Source: Lysobacter panacisoli
Lineage (GTDB): Bacteria; Pseudomonadota; Gammaproteobacteria; Xanthomonadales; Xanthomonadaceae
Assembly (NCBI RefSeq): GCF_009765165.1
Contig: NZ_VLNU01000001.1
Span: forward strand, 2,610,247 to 2,674,246
Reading direction: 5' to 3'
Length of the DNA: 64,000 bases
The notes beneath the pieces were generated by a model. It was not told the DNA's origin, did not search any database, and saw nothing but the letters and a program-made list of their open reading frames with translations. The translations under genes and the position numbers were made by a program. Below, one piece after another: positions 55,688 through 64,000 of this stretch. Within the stretch, counting starts at the first letter, position 1. Each line of letters begins with the position of its first letter.

Positions 55688-56854
55688 TCATGCGCATGCC
55701 CCGACGGCCTGCGCGGCGATGCGGCGCGCCTGGGCATCGGCGTCGCGCAGGACCGCCAGCGACGTCGCCGGGGTGGAAGGGAGCGCGGCGAGGGTGTCCT
55801 CGACCAGCGCGGGTATCGCTAGGAAACCGATCCGGCGCTGAAGAAACGCTGAAACCGCGACTTCGTTGGCGGCGTTCAGGACGGCCGGTGCGGTGCCGCC
55901 CGCGGACAGGGCCTCGAAGGCCAGTCGCAGGCAGGGGAAGGCGTCCAGATCGGGCGGTTCGAAGTCGAGCCGACCGTGGGCCAGCATGTCCAGCCCGGCC
56001 ACGCCCGAAGCGATGCGCTCGGGCCAGCCGAAACCCACCGCCAGCGCGGTGCGCATGTCCGGCAGGCCCAGCTGGGCCAGGGTCGAGCCGTCTACGAACT
56101 CCACCAGCGAATGCACCAGGCTCTGCGGGTGCACCAGCACCTGGATGCGGTCGCCGTCGACGCCGAACAGGTGGTGGGCCTCGATGACCTCCAGTCCCTT
56201 GTTCATCAGCGTGGCCGAATCGACCGAGATCTTCGGTCCCATCGACCACTTGGGATGCGCAACCGCCTGTTCCGGCGTGACCTGCGTGAGGTCGTCGCGG
56301 CGACGCCCGCGGAACGGGCCGCCCGAGGCGGTCAGCAGGATGCGCTTGAGCCCGGCGTGTGCGTGCGCGTCGGGCAGGCACTGGAAGATCGCGTTGTGTT
56401 CGCTGTCGATCGGCACGATGGTCGCGCCGCCCGCGTGCGCCGCCTGCATCAGCAGTTCGCCCGCCAGCACCAGCGATTCCTTGTTGGCCAGCAGCAGGCG
56501 CTTGCCCGCCGTGGCGGCGGCCAACGTCGAAGACAGCCCGGCGGCGCCGACGATCGCGGCGACCACGGTGTCGCAGGCATCGCCCGAGACCAGTGCGTCG
56601 AGCGCTTCGCCGCCGCAGTGCGCCTGCGTGGAGAGTCCGGCATCGAGCAGGCCGTCGCGCAGCGCGGCGAAGCCGGCTGCGTCGTCGATCACCGCGTGTT
56701 CCGGACGATGACGACGGCACAGTTCGAGCAGCGCCGCGACGTTGCTGCCGGCAGCAAGCACGCACGCGCGCAGACGATCGGGATGGCGCGCGATCACGTC
56801 CAGCGCGGACGTGCCGATCGAACCCGTGGCACCCAGTACGGCGACGCGACGCAT
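55688..56854 (-). CDS. dxr: 1-deoxy-D-xylulose 5-phosphate reductoisomerase
   Basis: This is the second step of the MEP isoprenoid pathway, using NADPH to make 2-C-methylerythritol 4-phosphate. The 388-residue protein has the dinucleotide motif [51 protein letters not shown], and the metal site [21 protein letters not shown] split as [11 protein letters not shown] and [16 protein letters not shown]. It starts 2 bases after the cdsA stop. With uppS and ispA it supplies polyprenyl precursors. Confidence 0.98.
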   Translation of the reverse strand: MRRVAVLGATGSIGTSALDVIARHPDRLRACVLAAGSNVAALLELCRRHRPEHAVIDDAAGFAALRDGLLDAGLSTQAHCGGEALDALVSGDACDTVVAAIVGAAGLSSTLAAATAGKRLLLANKESLVLAGELLMQAAHAGGATIVPIDSEHNAIFQCLPDAHAHAGLKRILLTASGGPFRGRRRDDLTQVTPEQAVAHPKWSMGPKISVDSATLMNKGLEVIEAHHLFGVDGDRIQVLVHPQSLVHSLVEFVDGSTLAQLGLPDMRTALAVGFGWPERIASGVAGLDMLAHGRLDFEPPDLDAFPCLRLAFEALSAGGTAPAVLNAANEVAVSAFLQRRIGFLAIPALVEDTLAALPSTPATSLAVLRDADAQARRIAAQAVGACA

Positions 56855-56856
56855 GA

Positions 56857-57708
56857 TCAGAAGCCCAGTACCGCCTTGCCCAGCGCGAACACCGGCAGCG
56901 CGGCGAGCACGCCGTCCACGCGGTCCAGAATGCCGCCGTGGCCCGGGATCAGGTTGCCCGAGTCCTTCACGCCGGCATGGCGCTTGAGCAGGCTTTCGAA
57001 GAGGTCGCCGACCACCGAGAACAGCACGGCCACCAGCGCGACCAGCGCGACGGCCGGCAACTGCGACGGTGTTGCGCCGGCGATCAATGCGAACACCACG
57101 CCCACCAGCACACCGGCGATGACGCCACCGCCGAGGCCTTCGAGCGTCTTGTTGGGGCTGATCCGCGGCGCAAGCTTGCGCGCACCGAAGATGCGTCCGC
57201 CGAGCTTGCGGCCGGCGAAGTACGCACCGCTGTCGGCGGCCCAGACGATCGCCAGCGCGGTCAGTAGCCAGCGATGGCCGTTGGGCTGGCTGGCATGGAT
57301 CCACGCCAGCGCGCACCACGCCGGAATCATGCTCAGCGCGCCAGCGGCGAGCTTGAACACGCGCGCATGCGTGTCGTGGTCGCTGGCGAAGTCGTAACGG
57401 CCGAGCCAGATCAGCGCCAGCAGCCACCACGCCACGCCGATCACGGACGCAAGCTGGAACAACACCATGCTGTAGCCGGAGGTCGAACGCGAGGCCCACA
57501 CCAGCGCCACCATCACCGCGAGGTTGGCCACCAGCAGCACCGTGCGCGCCAGCGTGTCCTCGATCTCGGCCAGGTCGAACCACTCCCACAGGCCGGCGAG
57601 GAACAGTACCGCGGCTAGCGCGACCATCCACGGCGTGGGCAGCAGCAGGATGGCGGCGATCGCGAGCGGCGCCATCACCAGCGCGGCGAGCAGGCGGGTT
57701 CGGGTCAT
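56857..57708 (-). CDS. cdsA: phosphatidate cytidylyltransferase
   Basis: This 283-residue inner-membrane enzyme makes CDP-diacylglycerol, precursor of all phospholipids. It has seven or eight hydrophobic helices and the CDS signature [20 protein letters not shown] followed by [13 protein letters not shown]. The ATG overlaps the uppS TGA as ATGA, giving translational coupling with uppS; dxr follows 2 bases after its stop. Confidence 0.97.
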   Translation of the reverse strand: MTRTRLLAALVMAPLAIAAILLLPTPWMVALAAVLFLAGLWEWFDLAEIEDTLARTVLLVANLAVMVALVWASRSTSGYSMVLFQLASVIGVAWWLLALIWLGRYDFASDHDTHARVFKLAAGALSMIPAWCALAWIHASQPNGHRWLLTALAIVWAADSGAYFAGRKLGGRIFGARKLAPRISPNKTLEGLGGGVIAGVLVGVVFALIAGATPSQLPAVALVALVAVLFSVVGDLFESLLKRHAGVKDSGNLIPGHGGILDRVDGVLAALPVFALGKAVLGF

Positions 57709-58472
57709 TCAGAAGTCTCGTTGGTCGGGGCCGGCGCCACCTGGGCACCGGTCAGGCCGAAGCGGCGCTGGCGGCCGGCATAGTCGTCCAGGGCGCGCTG
57801 CAGTGTGGCCGCATCCAATTCGGGCCACAACAGGTCGGTGAACCACAGTTCGGTGTAGGCCAGCTGCCACAGCAGGAAATTGCTGATGCGCGTCTCGCCG
57901 CCGGTGCGGATGAACAGATCCGGCGCGGGCAGCTCGGCCAGACAGGTGCGCGACGCGATGGCGCGTTCGTCGATCTCGTCCGGGTCCAGGTGGCCCGCGG
58001 CGACGTCCTGCGCCAGCGAGCGCGCGGCCTGCGCGATGTCCCAGCGTCCGCCGTAACTGGCGGCGATGGTCAGGTGCAGGCGGGTGTTGGCGCGGGTGCG
58101 GTCTTCGGCCGACTGCATCTGCGCGCGGATCGCTTCGCTGAAGCGCTCGCGTTCGCCGATGAAGCGCACGCGCACGCCGCGACGATCGAGTTCCTCGACC
58201 TCGCGTTCCAGCGCGCCGAGGAACAGCTTCATCAGTGCGCCGACTTCCTCTTCCGGGCGGCCCCAGTTCTCGCTCGAGAACGCGAACAGGGTCAGTGCCT
58301 CGATACCGCGCTCGAGGCAGAAGTCGATGCACACGTTGACCGCGCGCGCCCCGGCGCGATGGCCGATGACGCGGGGACGGCGGCGGCGCTCGGCCCAACG
58401 GCCGTTGCCGTCCATGATGACGGCAAGGTGGCGCGGGACGCGCGAAACGGCGAGGGCAGGTTCGGACGACAT
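57705..58472 (-). CDS. uppS: undecaprenyl diphosphate synthase
   Basis: This 255-residue cis-prenyltransferase extends farnesyl diphosphate to C55, the carrier for peptidoglycan and O-antigen. [13 protein letters not shown] (catalytic D21), [11 protein letters not shown], and [20 protein letters not shown] with the Glu of the [13 protein letters not shown] block are intact. It starts 20 bases after frr and overlaps cdsA by four bases. Confidence 0.98.
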   Translation of the reverse strand: MSSEPALAVSRVPRHLAVIMDGNGRWAERRRRPRVIGHRAGARAVNVCIDFCLERGIEALTLFAFSSENWGRPEEEVGALMKLFLGALEREVEELDRRGVRVRFIGERERFSEAIRAQMQSAEDRTRANTRLHLTIAASYGGRWDIAQAARSLAQDVAAGHLDPDEIDERAIASRTCLAELPAPDLFIRTGGETRISNFLLWQLAYTELWFTDLLWPELDAATLQRALDDYAGRQRRFGLTGAQVAPAPTNETSE

Positions 58473-58492
58473 GGACGGTACGGACAGACCCG

Positions 58493-59050
58493 TCAGACCG
58501 CCATGAGTTCCTGCTCTTTCAACTTGACCACTTCGTCGACGTCCTTGATGGCGGAGTCCGTGATCTTCTGGATCTCGGTCTCGGCACGGGCGACGTCGTC
58601 CTCGGTGACCTGCTTTTCCTTGAGCAGTTCCTTGACCTGGTGGTTGGCGTCGCGGCGGATGTTGCGGATCGCGACCTTCGCGTTCTCGCTCTCCGAATGC
58701 ACGAGCTTGGACAGCTCGCGGCGGCGCTCTTCGGTCAGGGCCGGCAGGTTGAGGCGGATCACGGTGCCGGCGGTGTTCGGGGTCAGGCCCAGGTCGGAGG
58801 CGAGGATCGCCTTCTCGACGGGGCCGACCATCTGCTTCTCCCACGGCGTGATCGTCAGCGAGCGCGCGTCGGAAATGGCGACCGTGGCGACCTGCGACAG
58901 CGGCATGTCCGAGCCGTAGTAGTTGACCTTCAGGTGGTCGACCAGCGCGGTGGTGGCGCGGCCGGTGCGGATCTTGACCAGATCGTGCCGGAACGCCTCG
59001 ACGCTCTTGGCCATGCGGGTCTGGGCGTCTTTCTTGATGTCGTTGAGCAT
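58493..59050 (-). CDS. frr: ribosome recycling factor
   Basis: This 185-residue protein splits post-termination ribosomes with EF-G. The canonical tRNA-like L-shape sequence is seen: EAFRHDLVKIRTGRA near residue 19, YYGSDMPLSQVATV, WEKQMVGPVEKAIL, and the long helix LTEERRRELSKLVHSESENA then KVAIRNIRRDAN. It has its own perfect TATAAT -10 and a GGAT..GGAG leader. This fits its separation from pyrH by an inserted CDF gene. Confidence 0.98.
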   Translation of the reverse strand: MLNDIKKDAQTRMAKSVEAFRHDLVKIRTGRATTALVDHLKVNYYGSDMPLSQVATVAISDARSLTITPWEKQMVGPVEKAILASDLGLTPNTAGTVIRLNLPALTEERRRELSKLVHSESENAKVAIRNIRRDANHQVKELLKEKQVTEDDVARAETEIQKITDSAIKDVDEVVKLKEQELMAV

Positions 59051-59083
59051 CGCCGGCTCCGATCCTTTTGCGGTAATCGCGGG

Positions 59084-59089
59084 ATTATA
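59084..59089 (-). promoter_or_regulatory. consensus -10 of frr
   Basis: The minus strand reads a perfect TATAAT 33 bases upstream of the frr ATG. The leader holds AAAGGATCGGAG. The -35 region is GC-rich and not recognisable. Confidence 0.6.
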
Positions 59090-59185
59090 TAGGCAGGGCG
59101 AGCCTCCCCGCGTGCCGCGCCGGACACACGCAGGCGGCGGGTCCCGGGATTCGAGGGGCGGGCCCGGCAATGCGGGGCGGCAGCC

Positions 59186-60124
59186 TCAATGCGCGTGATC
59201 GTGGTCGTGCTGGTGCCCATCCCCGTGGGGCGCGCGGTCGTGGCGGTCGTGCTCGCAGGCGCGGCCCTGCTCGATCTGCAGAGTCGGATGGTTGATCCCG
59301 AAGCGGTGGTCGAGCTCGTGGTTCAACCGGTCGATGAAGGCATCGTGGTCGCCCGCGGCCGGGCGCACCAGATGCGCGGTCATCGCGATCTCGCCCGCGC
59401 CGAGCGACCAGATGTGCAGATGATGGACCGCCTGCACGCCGGGCTGGGTCGCCAGGAAGTCCTGCACCTGCGTGCGGTCGATGCCGCGCGGCACCGCGTC
59501 CATCGCGGCGTTGAACGCATCGCGCAGCAGGCCGAATGCGCCCACCGCGACGACCACGCCGATCAGCAGTGCGATCGCCGGATCCAGCCATTCCCAGCCC
59601 AGCCACCACATGCCCAGGCCGGCGAGCACCGCCGCCAGCGACACCGCCGCGTCGGCGACCAGGTGCAGGAAGGCACCGCGGCGATTGAGGTCGTGTTCGT
59701 GTCCGTCGCGCACCAGCCAGGCAGCGCCGAGATTCACCGCGATACCGAGCGCGGCCACCACCATCACCGGCAGCGCGGGGATTTCCGGTGGCGCCGAGAA
59801 GCGGCGCATCGCTTCCCATGCGAGCGCGCCGGAAAACGCGACCAGCAACAGCGCATTGGCCAGCGGCGAGAGCAGGGTGGCGCGACGCCAGCCATAAGTG
59901 TGGCGTTCGGTCGGCGCGCGTCGCGCCAGTACCGCAGCACCCCACGCCAGGCCGAGGCCGAGCACGTCGCCGAGGTTGTGCAGCGCATCCGACAGCAGCG
60001 CCAGCGAATTGGTCGCGAAGCCGTACCCCGCTTCGAGCGCGGTGTAGGCGAGGTTGATCAGCGTGACCGCGGCGAACGTGCGGGTCGCGTTGAACGTGTG
60101 GTCGTGATGGTGTCCGTGGCCCAT
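59186..60124 (-). CDS. cation diffusion facilitator (zinc-type) exporter
   Basis: This 312-residue inner-membrane antiporter of the CDF/ZnT family exports Zn2+ and related ions. Six helices are predicted; the transport site has ALLSDALHNLGD in helix II and HLVADAAVS in helix V, the HxxxD/DxxxD pattern of zinc members. The N-terminus (GHGHHHDH) and the C-terminus (HDRHDRAPHGDGHQHDHDHA) are His-rich and probably bind metal. It lies between pyrH and frr, which are usually adjacent, so it is likely an inserted gene. No metal-responsive regulator was seen nearby. Confidence 0.95.
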   Translation of the reverse strand: MGHGHHHDHTFNATRTFAAVTLINLAYTALEAGYGFATNSLALLSDALHNLGDVLGLGLAWGAAVLARRAPTERHTYGWRRATLLSPLANALLLVAFSGALAWEAMRRFSAPPEIPALPVMVVAALGIAVNLGAAWLVRDGHEHDLNRRGAFLHLVADAAVSLAAVLAGLGMWWLGWEWLDPAIALLIGVVVAVGAFGLLRDAFNAAMDAVPRGIDRTQVQDFLATQPGVQAVHHLHIWSLGAGEIAMTAHLVRPAAGDHDAFIDRLNHELDHRFGINHPTLQIEQGRACEHDRHDRAPHGDGHQHDHDHAH

Positions 60125-60211
60125 GCGCGGATGGTCGCACGGGCGGCGCGGCGGACTCTATTACAGGCAGGACCTGCATCGCAGGCCCGGATTCGGCGCG
60201 CTGGAACGGCC

Positions 60212-60937
60212 TCAGACGTTGCGGCCGCGCACCAGCGTGCCAATGTCCTCACCGTGCAGGATCTTCAGCAGCTGGCCCGGATGGCCCATGTCGAAGATGC
60301 GCAGCGGCAGGTCGCTGTCGCGGCACAGTGCGAAGGCCGCCGTGTCCATCACCTGCAGGTCGCGGTTGATGACCTCGTCGTAGGTCAGCTTCTCGAAGCG
60401 CACCGCGTCCTTGTGCTTCTTCGGATCCTTGTCGTACACGCCGTCGACCTTGGTGGCCTTGAGCAGCAGGTCCGCGCCGATCTCGATCGCGCGCAGCGCT
60501 GCACCCGAATCGGTTGTGAAGAACGGATTGCCGGTGCCAGCGGCGAAGATGGTGATTCGGCCTTTTTCGAGATGACGGATCGCGCGGCGACGGATGTAGT
60601 CCTCGCACACGTCGTTGATCTTGATCGCGCTCATCACGCGGCACTTCGCACCGAGCTTCTCCAGCGCGTCCTGCATCGCCAGCGCGTTGATCACGGTGGC
60701 GAGCATGCCCATCTGGTCGCCGGTCACCCGGTCCATGCCGCCGGCGGCCAGCCCGGCGCCGCGGAAGATGTTGCCGCCGCCGATCACCAGTGCGACCTCG
60801 GCCCCGGCCTGCTGGGCCTCGATCACCTCGCGGGCCAGCCGGCCGATCATCTTCGGGTCGATGCCGTAGTCCTCGTCCCCCATCAGCGCCTCGCCGGACA
60901 GTTTGAGCAGGACACGGCGATAGGCGAGCTGGGACAT
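60212..60937 (-). CDS. pyrH: UMP kinase
   Basis: This 241-residue amino-acid-kinase-family enzyme phosphorylates UMP to UDP and is a regulatory point of pyrimidine synthesis. [18 protein letters not shown] near the start, [20 protein letters not shown] split at [10 protein letters not shown], and [17 protein letters not shown] are diagnostic. GAGGT precedes the ATG. Its usual partners rpsB and tsf are not upstream; a TonB-dependent receptor diverges from it instead. Confidence 0.98.
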   Translation of the reverse strand: MSQLAYRRVLLKLSGEALMGDEDYGIDPKMIGRLAREVIEAQQAGAEVALVIGGGNIFRGAGLAAGGMDRVTGDQMGMLATVINALAMQDALEKLGAKCRVMSAIKINDVCEDYIRRRAIRHLEKGRITIFAAGTGNPFFTTDSGAALRAIEIGADLLLKATKVDGVYDKDPKKHKDAVRFEKLTYDEVINRDLQVMDTAAFALCRDSDLPLRIFDMGHPGQLLKILHGEDIGTLVRGRNV

Positions 60938-61252
60938 GGAGACCTCGGAAGTTGGGGGCAAACAGCGGGATTGTACGGGATCGCGGTCCGGCCCCTCCGG
61001 GGCCCGTCCGGCTGTCGCGTAGACGCCGTCTTCACGCCGCTAGACGAATCCGGCGGTCCCGGGCAAGGCCCGGGTCGACGATCTGAGGGCTCTCACTTTG
61101 CCGCATTTGCTCTCAAACATTTCACCACTTGGCTGATGTCGGTCAATTGACACAAAAGAGCCGCAAACGCATTGAACCCGAATGATGACGAAAGTCATAT
61201 TCAGCTCGCCCTCAGGGGGAGGGCATTCCCACCGACTTTAGGGGTCAACAAA
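60938..61252. other. divergent intergenic region pyrH / TonB-dependent receptor
   Basis: This 315-base gene-free spacer has two parts. The pyrH-proximal side is GC-rich with two perfect hairpins (GGCCCC/GGGGCC at 60990-61004 and CCCGGGC/GCCCGGG at 61058-61074). From about 61085 to 61200 the sequence becomes noticeably more AT-rich than the rest of the window. It includes a perfect TTGACA at 61147-61152, a possible -35 for the receptor gene, without a matching good -10. No small gene was found. Confidence 0.5.
60970..60975 (-). promoter_or_regulatory. -10 element of pyrH
   Basis: TACAAT on the minus strand (5 of 6 to consensus) lies 32 bases upstream of the pyrH ATG, giving a short leader with GAGGT. 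Confidence 0.4.
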
Positions 61253-64000
61253 GTGGCAAATACAAAAATGAACCGTGCGCTGCGACGCAGCGCGCTGACG
61301 GTGGCGCTTGGTCTGTGTTTTGCGTCCAGCGTCCATGCGCAGTCCAACACGGCGGGCGCCGTGTTCGGTCAGGCAGCAGCGGGAGATACGGTGCTGGTCG
61401 AGAATCCGGCGACCGGCTTCAAGCGTGAGATCCGCGTCGGCAGCGACGGTCAGTACCGCGCCTCGGCGCTTCCGACCGGCAGCTACCGCGTGACGTTGCA
61501 GCGCGCGGACGGCACCAGCAGCGTGCGTGAGAACGTCACGGTGAACGTCGGCACCGGTACGTCGGTGAACTTCGCGGCCGCCGCAGCCGGTGGCGCGACC
61601 GACCTCGATGCGATCCAGGTGACCGCCACGCTGGTGAACCCGATCGACGTCTCGTCGGTGGAATCCACCACCATCCTGACCGCCACGCAGATCGCCAAGA
61701 TCCCGGTGCCGCGCGACCTCACCAGCGTTGCACTGCTGGCGCCGGGCACGGTGAAGGGCGATGCGGCCTTCGGCAGCCTGCCGTCGTTCGGTGGTTCTTC
61801 GGTGGCCGAGAACGGTTACTACGTCAACGGCTTCAACGTGACGAACTCGTTCAAGGGCCTGAACTTCGCCAACATCCCGTTCGAGGCGGTCGCTGAGCAG
61901 CAGATCAAGACCGGCGGCTACGGCGCCGAGTTCGGTCGCTCGACGGGCGGCATCATCAACGTCATCACCAAGCGCGGTACGAACAAGTTCGAGGCGGGCG
62001 GCAACATCTTCTGGGAGCCGGAGTCGCTGGCCGAGACCGACCCGAACCTGTACTACCCCGATGGTCGCCTGATCGAGGTCAACTCGAAGGACAAGACCTC
62101 CAACACGACCGCCTCGGTGTGGGCAAGCGGCGCGCTCGTCAAGGACAAGCTGTTCGCATACGGCCTGCTCCAGTACGGCTACCGTGATGAGGACTCGTAT
62201 CCGGAGACCTTCAACGGCATCGATGGCGACCGCAATCATGGCGATGAAACCAAGTCGCCGATGTGGCTGGTCAAGCTCGACTGGAACATCAACGACAACA
62301 ACCTGCTCGCGCTGACGGCCTTCTCCGACAAGCGCAAGACGGATGCGAAGTACTACAACACCCACTTCGGCACCGACAGCTCGCCCACCTGGACTCCGAG
62401 CCGTGGCGACTACGTCGGCACCGACACGATGGAAAACGGCGGCGACAGCTACTCGCTGAAGTACACCGGCTACCTGACCGACACCTTCACCCTGTCCGCA
62501 TTGGCGGGACATGGCGAGTTCCGCCGCTTCAACTACGGCGTGTCCTCCAGCGGCATCCGCCAGGAGTATCGCGGTGACGTCGGCGGCCCGGTCTCCGGTT
62601 GCCCGTGGATCGTCGACGCGCGTCCCTCCGTCATCAATGGCGTGAACCAGGAAATCACCGGCTGCTGGTTCGTCGATTCGCTGGGTCGCGTGGACGCAAA
62701 GGATACGCGTGACCAGTTCCGCCTCGACGCCGAATGGCAGCTGGGCGACCACCTGCTGCGCGGCGGTGTCGACATCGACAACTTCGAGACCATCGACGGT
62801 ACGTCGTACGCGGGCGGTGAGCAGTGGCGCTACGGCCGCTACACCCCGATCGGCGGCACCGCCACCGAGAACGTCGTGCGTCGCCGCGTGTTCCAGTCCG
62901 GTGCGACCGTGAAGGTCGACCAGCGTGCGTTCTACGTCGAGGACAACTGGAGCATCACCGACTCGTTCAACGCGTACCTCGGCCTGCGTTGGGACACGTT
63001 CGACAACAAGAACGGTTCCGGCCAGACCTACGTCAAGATCGACAACCAGTTCGCGCCGCGACTGGGTTTCTCGTGGGACGTCAACGGCGACTCGTCGCTG
63101 AAGATCTTCGGTAACGCCGGCCGTTATGCGCTGCCGCTGACCGCCAACGTCGCCATTCGCGGCGCCAGCGCCTCGCTGTACAGCGAAGAGCATTTCACCT
63201 ACACCGGCGTCGACCCCGTCACGGGCGCACCGACCGGTCTGGTGCAGATTCCGAACGTCATCACGGGTGAGGACACGCGTTACCTCAACAATGAGTTCGG
63301 CGTCGGCAAGGATCCCAAGACGATCGCCTCGGGCAACCTGGAGCCGATGTACCAGGACGAGTACATCCTGGGCTTCCAGACCCAGATCACCGACGGCTTC
63401 TCCGGCGGTGCTCGCGCGATCTACCGCGACCTGAAGCGCGCCATCGACGACACCTGCGACTACCGTCCGATCTTCGAGTGGGCCGACGAGAACGGCTACG
63501 AAGTGCACGACGCCAATCCGGGCTTCCCGTACTGCCGCCTCTACAACCCGGGCAGCGACGGCGTCTTCACGATGGACGTCGACGGCGACGGCACGTTCGA
63601 GCACATCACCGTGCCGGCCGACGTGCTGGGTCCGAAGGCCAAGCGCACCTACAAGGCGATCGAGCTGTTCGCCGAAGGCCAGCTGACCGACAAGTTCTTC
63701 CTGCAGGGTTCGTACACCTGGTCGAAGAACAAGGGCAACACCGAAGGCGGCGTGAAGTCGGACATCGGCCAGGCCGATACCGGCACCACGCAGGACTTCG
63801 ACTACCCCGAGCTGACCGTCGGCGCCGATGGTTACCTGCCCAACGACCGTCGTCACTCGCTGAAGCTGTTCGGCAACTACCAGTTCAACGACCAGTGGAG
63901 CGCCGGTGCGAACCTGCTGGTGCAGTCGGGTCGTCCGATCAACTGCTTCGGCTACAACGGCGCAGGCGACAGCAACTACGCCAACGGCTACTTCTGGTGC
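61253..64000 (+). CDS. Oar-like TonB-dependent receptor, cut at window end
   Basis: At least 916 residues of an outer-membrane receptor; the stop lies beyond the window. The order is signal peptide (cleavage after SSVHA), a carboxypeptidase-regulatory-like domain (about 35-115: NPATGFKREIRVGSDGQYRA), a possible TonB box (DAIQVTATL), a plug with YGAEFGRSTGGIINVITKRG and barrel strands. This is the Oar type abundant in Xanthomonadaceae, used for uptake of large substrates such as oligosaccharides or peptides. The GTG at 61253 is preceded by AGGGG with 8-base spacing; the ATG at 61268 is in frame but has no such site. The substrate is not predictable. Confidence 0.92.
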   Translation, partial: MANTKMNRALRRSALTVALGLCFASSVHAQSNTAGAVFGQAAAGDTVLVENPATGFKREIRVGSDGQYRASALPTGSYRVTLQRADGTSSVRENVTVNVGTGTSVNFAAAAAGGATDLDAIQVTATLVNPIDVSSVESTTILTATQIAKIPVPRDLTSVALLAPGTVKGDAAFGSLPSFGGSSVAENGYYVNGFNVTNSFKGLNFANIPFEAVAEQQIKTGGYGAEFGRSTGGIINVITKRGTNKFEAGGNIFWEPESLAETDPNLYYPDGRLIEVNSKDKTSNTTASVWASGALVKDKLFAYGLLQYGYRDEDSYPETFNGIDGDRNHGDETKSPMWLVKLDWNINDNNLLALTAFSDKRKTDAKYYNTHFGTDSSPTWTPSRGDYVGTDTMENGGDSYSLKYTGYLTDTFTLSALAGHGEFRRFNYGVSSSGIRQEYRGDVGGPVSGCPWIVDARPSVINGVNQEITGCWFVDSLGRVDAKDTRDQFRLDAEWQLGDHLLRGGVDIDNFETIDGTSYAGGEQWRYGRYTPIGGTATENVVRRRVFQSGATVKVDQRAFYVEDNWSITDSFNAYLGLRWDTFDNKNGSGQTYVKIDNQFAPRLGFSWDVNGDSSLKIFGNAGRYALPLTANVAIRGASASLYSEEHFTYTGVDPVTGAPTGLVQIPNVITGEDTRYLNNEFGVGKDPKTIASGNLEPMYQDEYILGFQTQITDGFSGGARAIYRDLKRAIDDTCDYRPIFEWADENGYEVHDANPGFPYCRLYNPGSDGVFTMDVDGDGTFEHITVPADVLGPKAKRTYKAIELFAEGQLTDKFFLQGSYTWSKNKGNTEGGVKSDIGQADTGTTQDFDYPELTVGADGYLPNDRRHSLKLFGNYQFNDQWSAGANLLVQSGRPINCFGYNGAGDSNYANGYFWC

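Noticed and set aside
61238..63856. 872-codon open frame antisense to the TonB-dependent receptor
   Set aside because: The plus strand encodes a well-conserved receptor over the whole stretch. The antisense translation is compositionally biased with no motif. Such frames are expected opposite high-GC genes.

Overview
This window is bacterial chromosome of very high G+C with dense, short-spaced genes on both strands. Gene content and order point to a Lysobacter/Xanthomonas-type gammaproteobacterium (Xanthomonadaceae). The signs are the envelope block pyrH-frr-uppS-cdsA-dxr-rseP-bamA-lpxD-fabZ-lpxA-lpxB-rnhB, an Oar-like TonB-dependent receptor, and aroK-aroB-hemE with a small WGR protein. The taxonomic call is inference from content, not from a marker-gene comparison. 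No rRNA, tRNA, CRISPR array, prophage or transposase gene was seen.

Layout. 1-300: a 114-bp tandem repeat. 317-2174: a coupled operon, YceI / cytochrome b561 / YceI. 2348-5869: a large hybrid sensor kinase. 5939-10002: hemE, a WGR-domain protein, aroB, aroK and a small-molecule kinase, all on the minus strand. 10002-11401: pdxH and a BtuF-like protein. 11439-20183: mostly minus-strand housekeeping and envelope genes (EEP-family hydrolase lipoprotein, bpt, pathogenicity-like membrane protein, tesB, PhoX-type phosphatase, TonB-like protein, SIMPL protein), with an EF-hand protein and rlmH on the plus strand. 20331-30565: maf, rng, yhdP, tldD and pmbA on the plus strand, with darP opposite. 30791-33291: tilS-xseB-ispA. 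33409-42498: an old-yellow-enzyme gene, a roughly 680-bp MITE-like repeat element, accA, a GH31 glycosidase and dnaE. 42659-47427: an accessory block with two DUF1232-like paralogues, a membrane winged-helix/TPR regulator and two small paralogous proteins ending in DPAIIIR. 47428-60937: the lipid A / outer-membrane / isoprenoid block, interrupted by a zinc-type CDF exporter between pyrH and frr. 61253-64000: a TonB-dependent receptor cut by the window end.

How the parts relate. The 47-61 kb block joins outer-membrane assembly (BamA, RseP), lipid A synthesis (LpxD, FabZ, LpxA, LpxB), phospholipid and undecaprenyl precursor supply (CdsA, UppS, Dxr) and translation or nucleotide functions (Frr, PyrH). 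Several neighbours are translationally coupled by 4-base stop/start overlaps. Many genes without a Shine-Dalgarno sequence have a -10-like hexamer ending about 6 nt before the start codon, which suggests frequent leaderless transcription. The clearest case is the divergent kinase/pdxH pair, where one hexamer could serve both directions.

The most unusual material is the accessory block at 42.6-47.4 kb, the MITE-like element at 34.5-35.2 kb, and the bidirectional leaderless promoter at 9990-9996. I did not find a clearly new multi-gene system. The regulator plus paired DPAIIIR proteins is the best candidate for an undescribed module.
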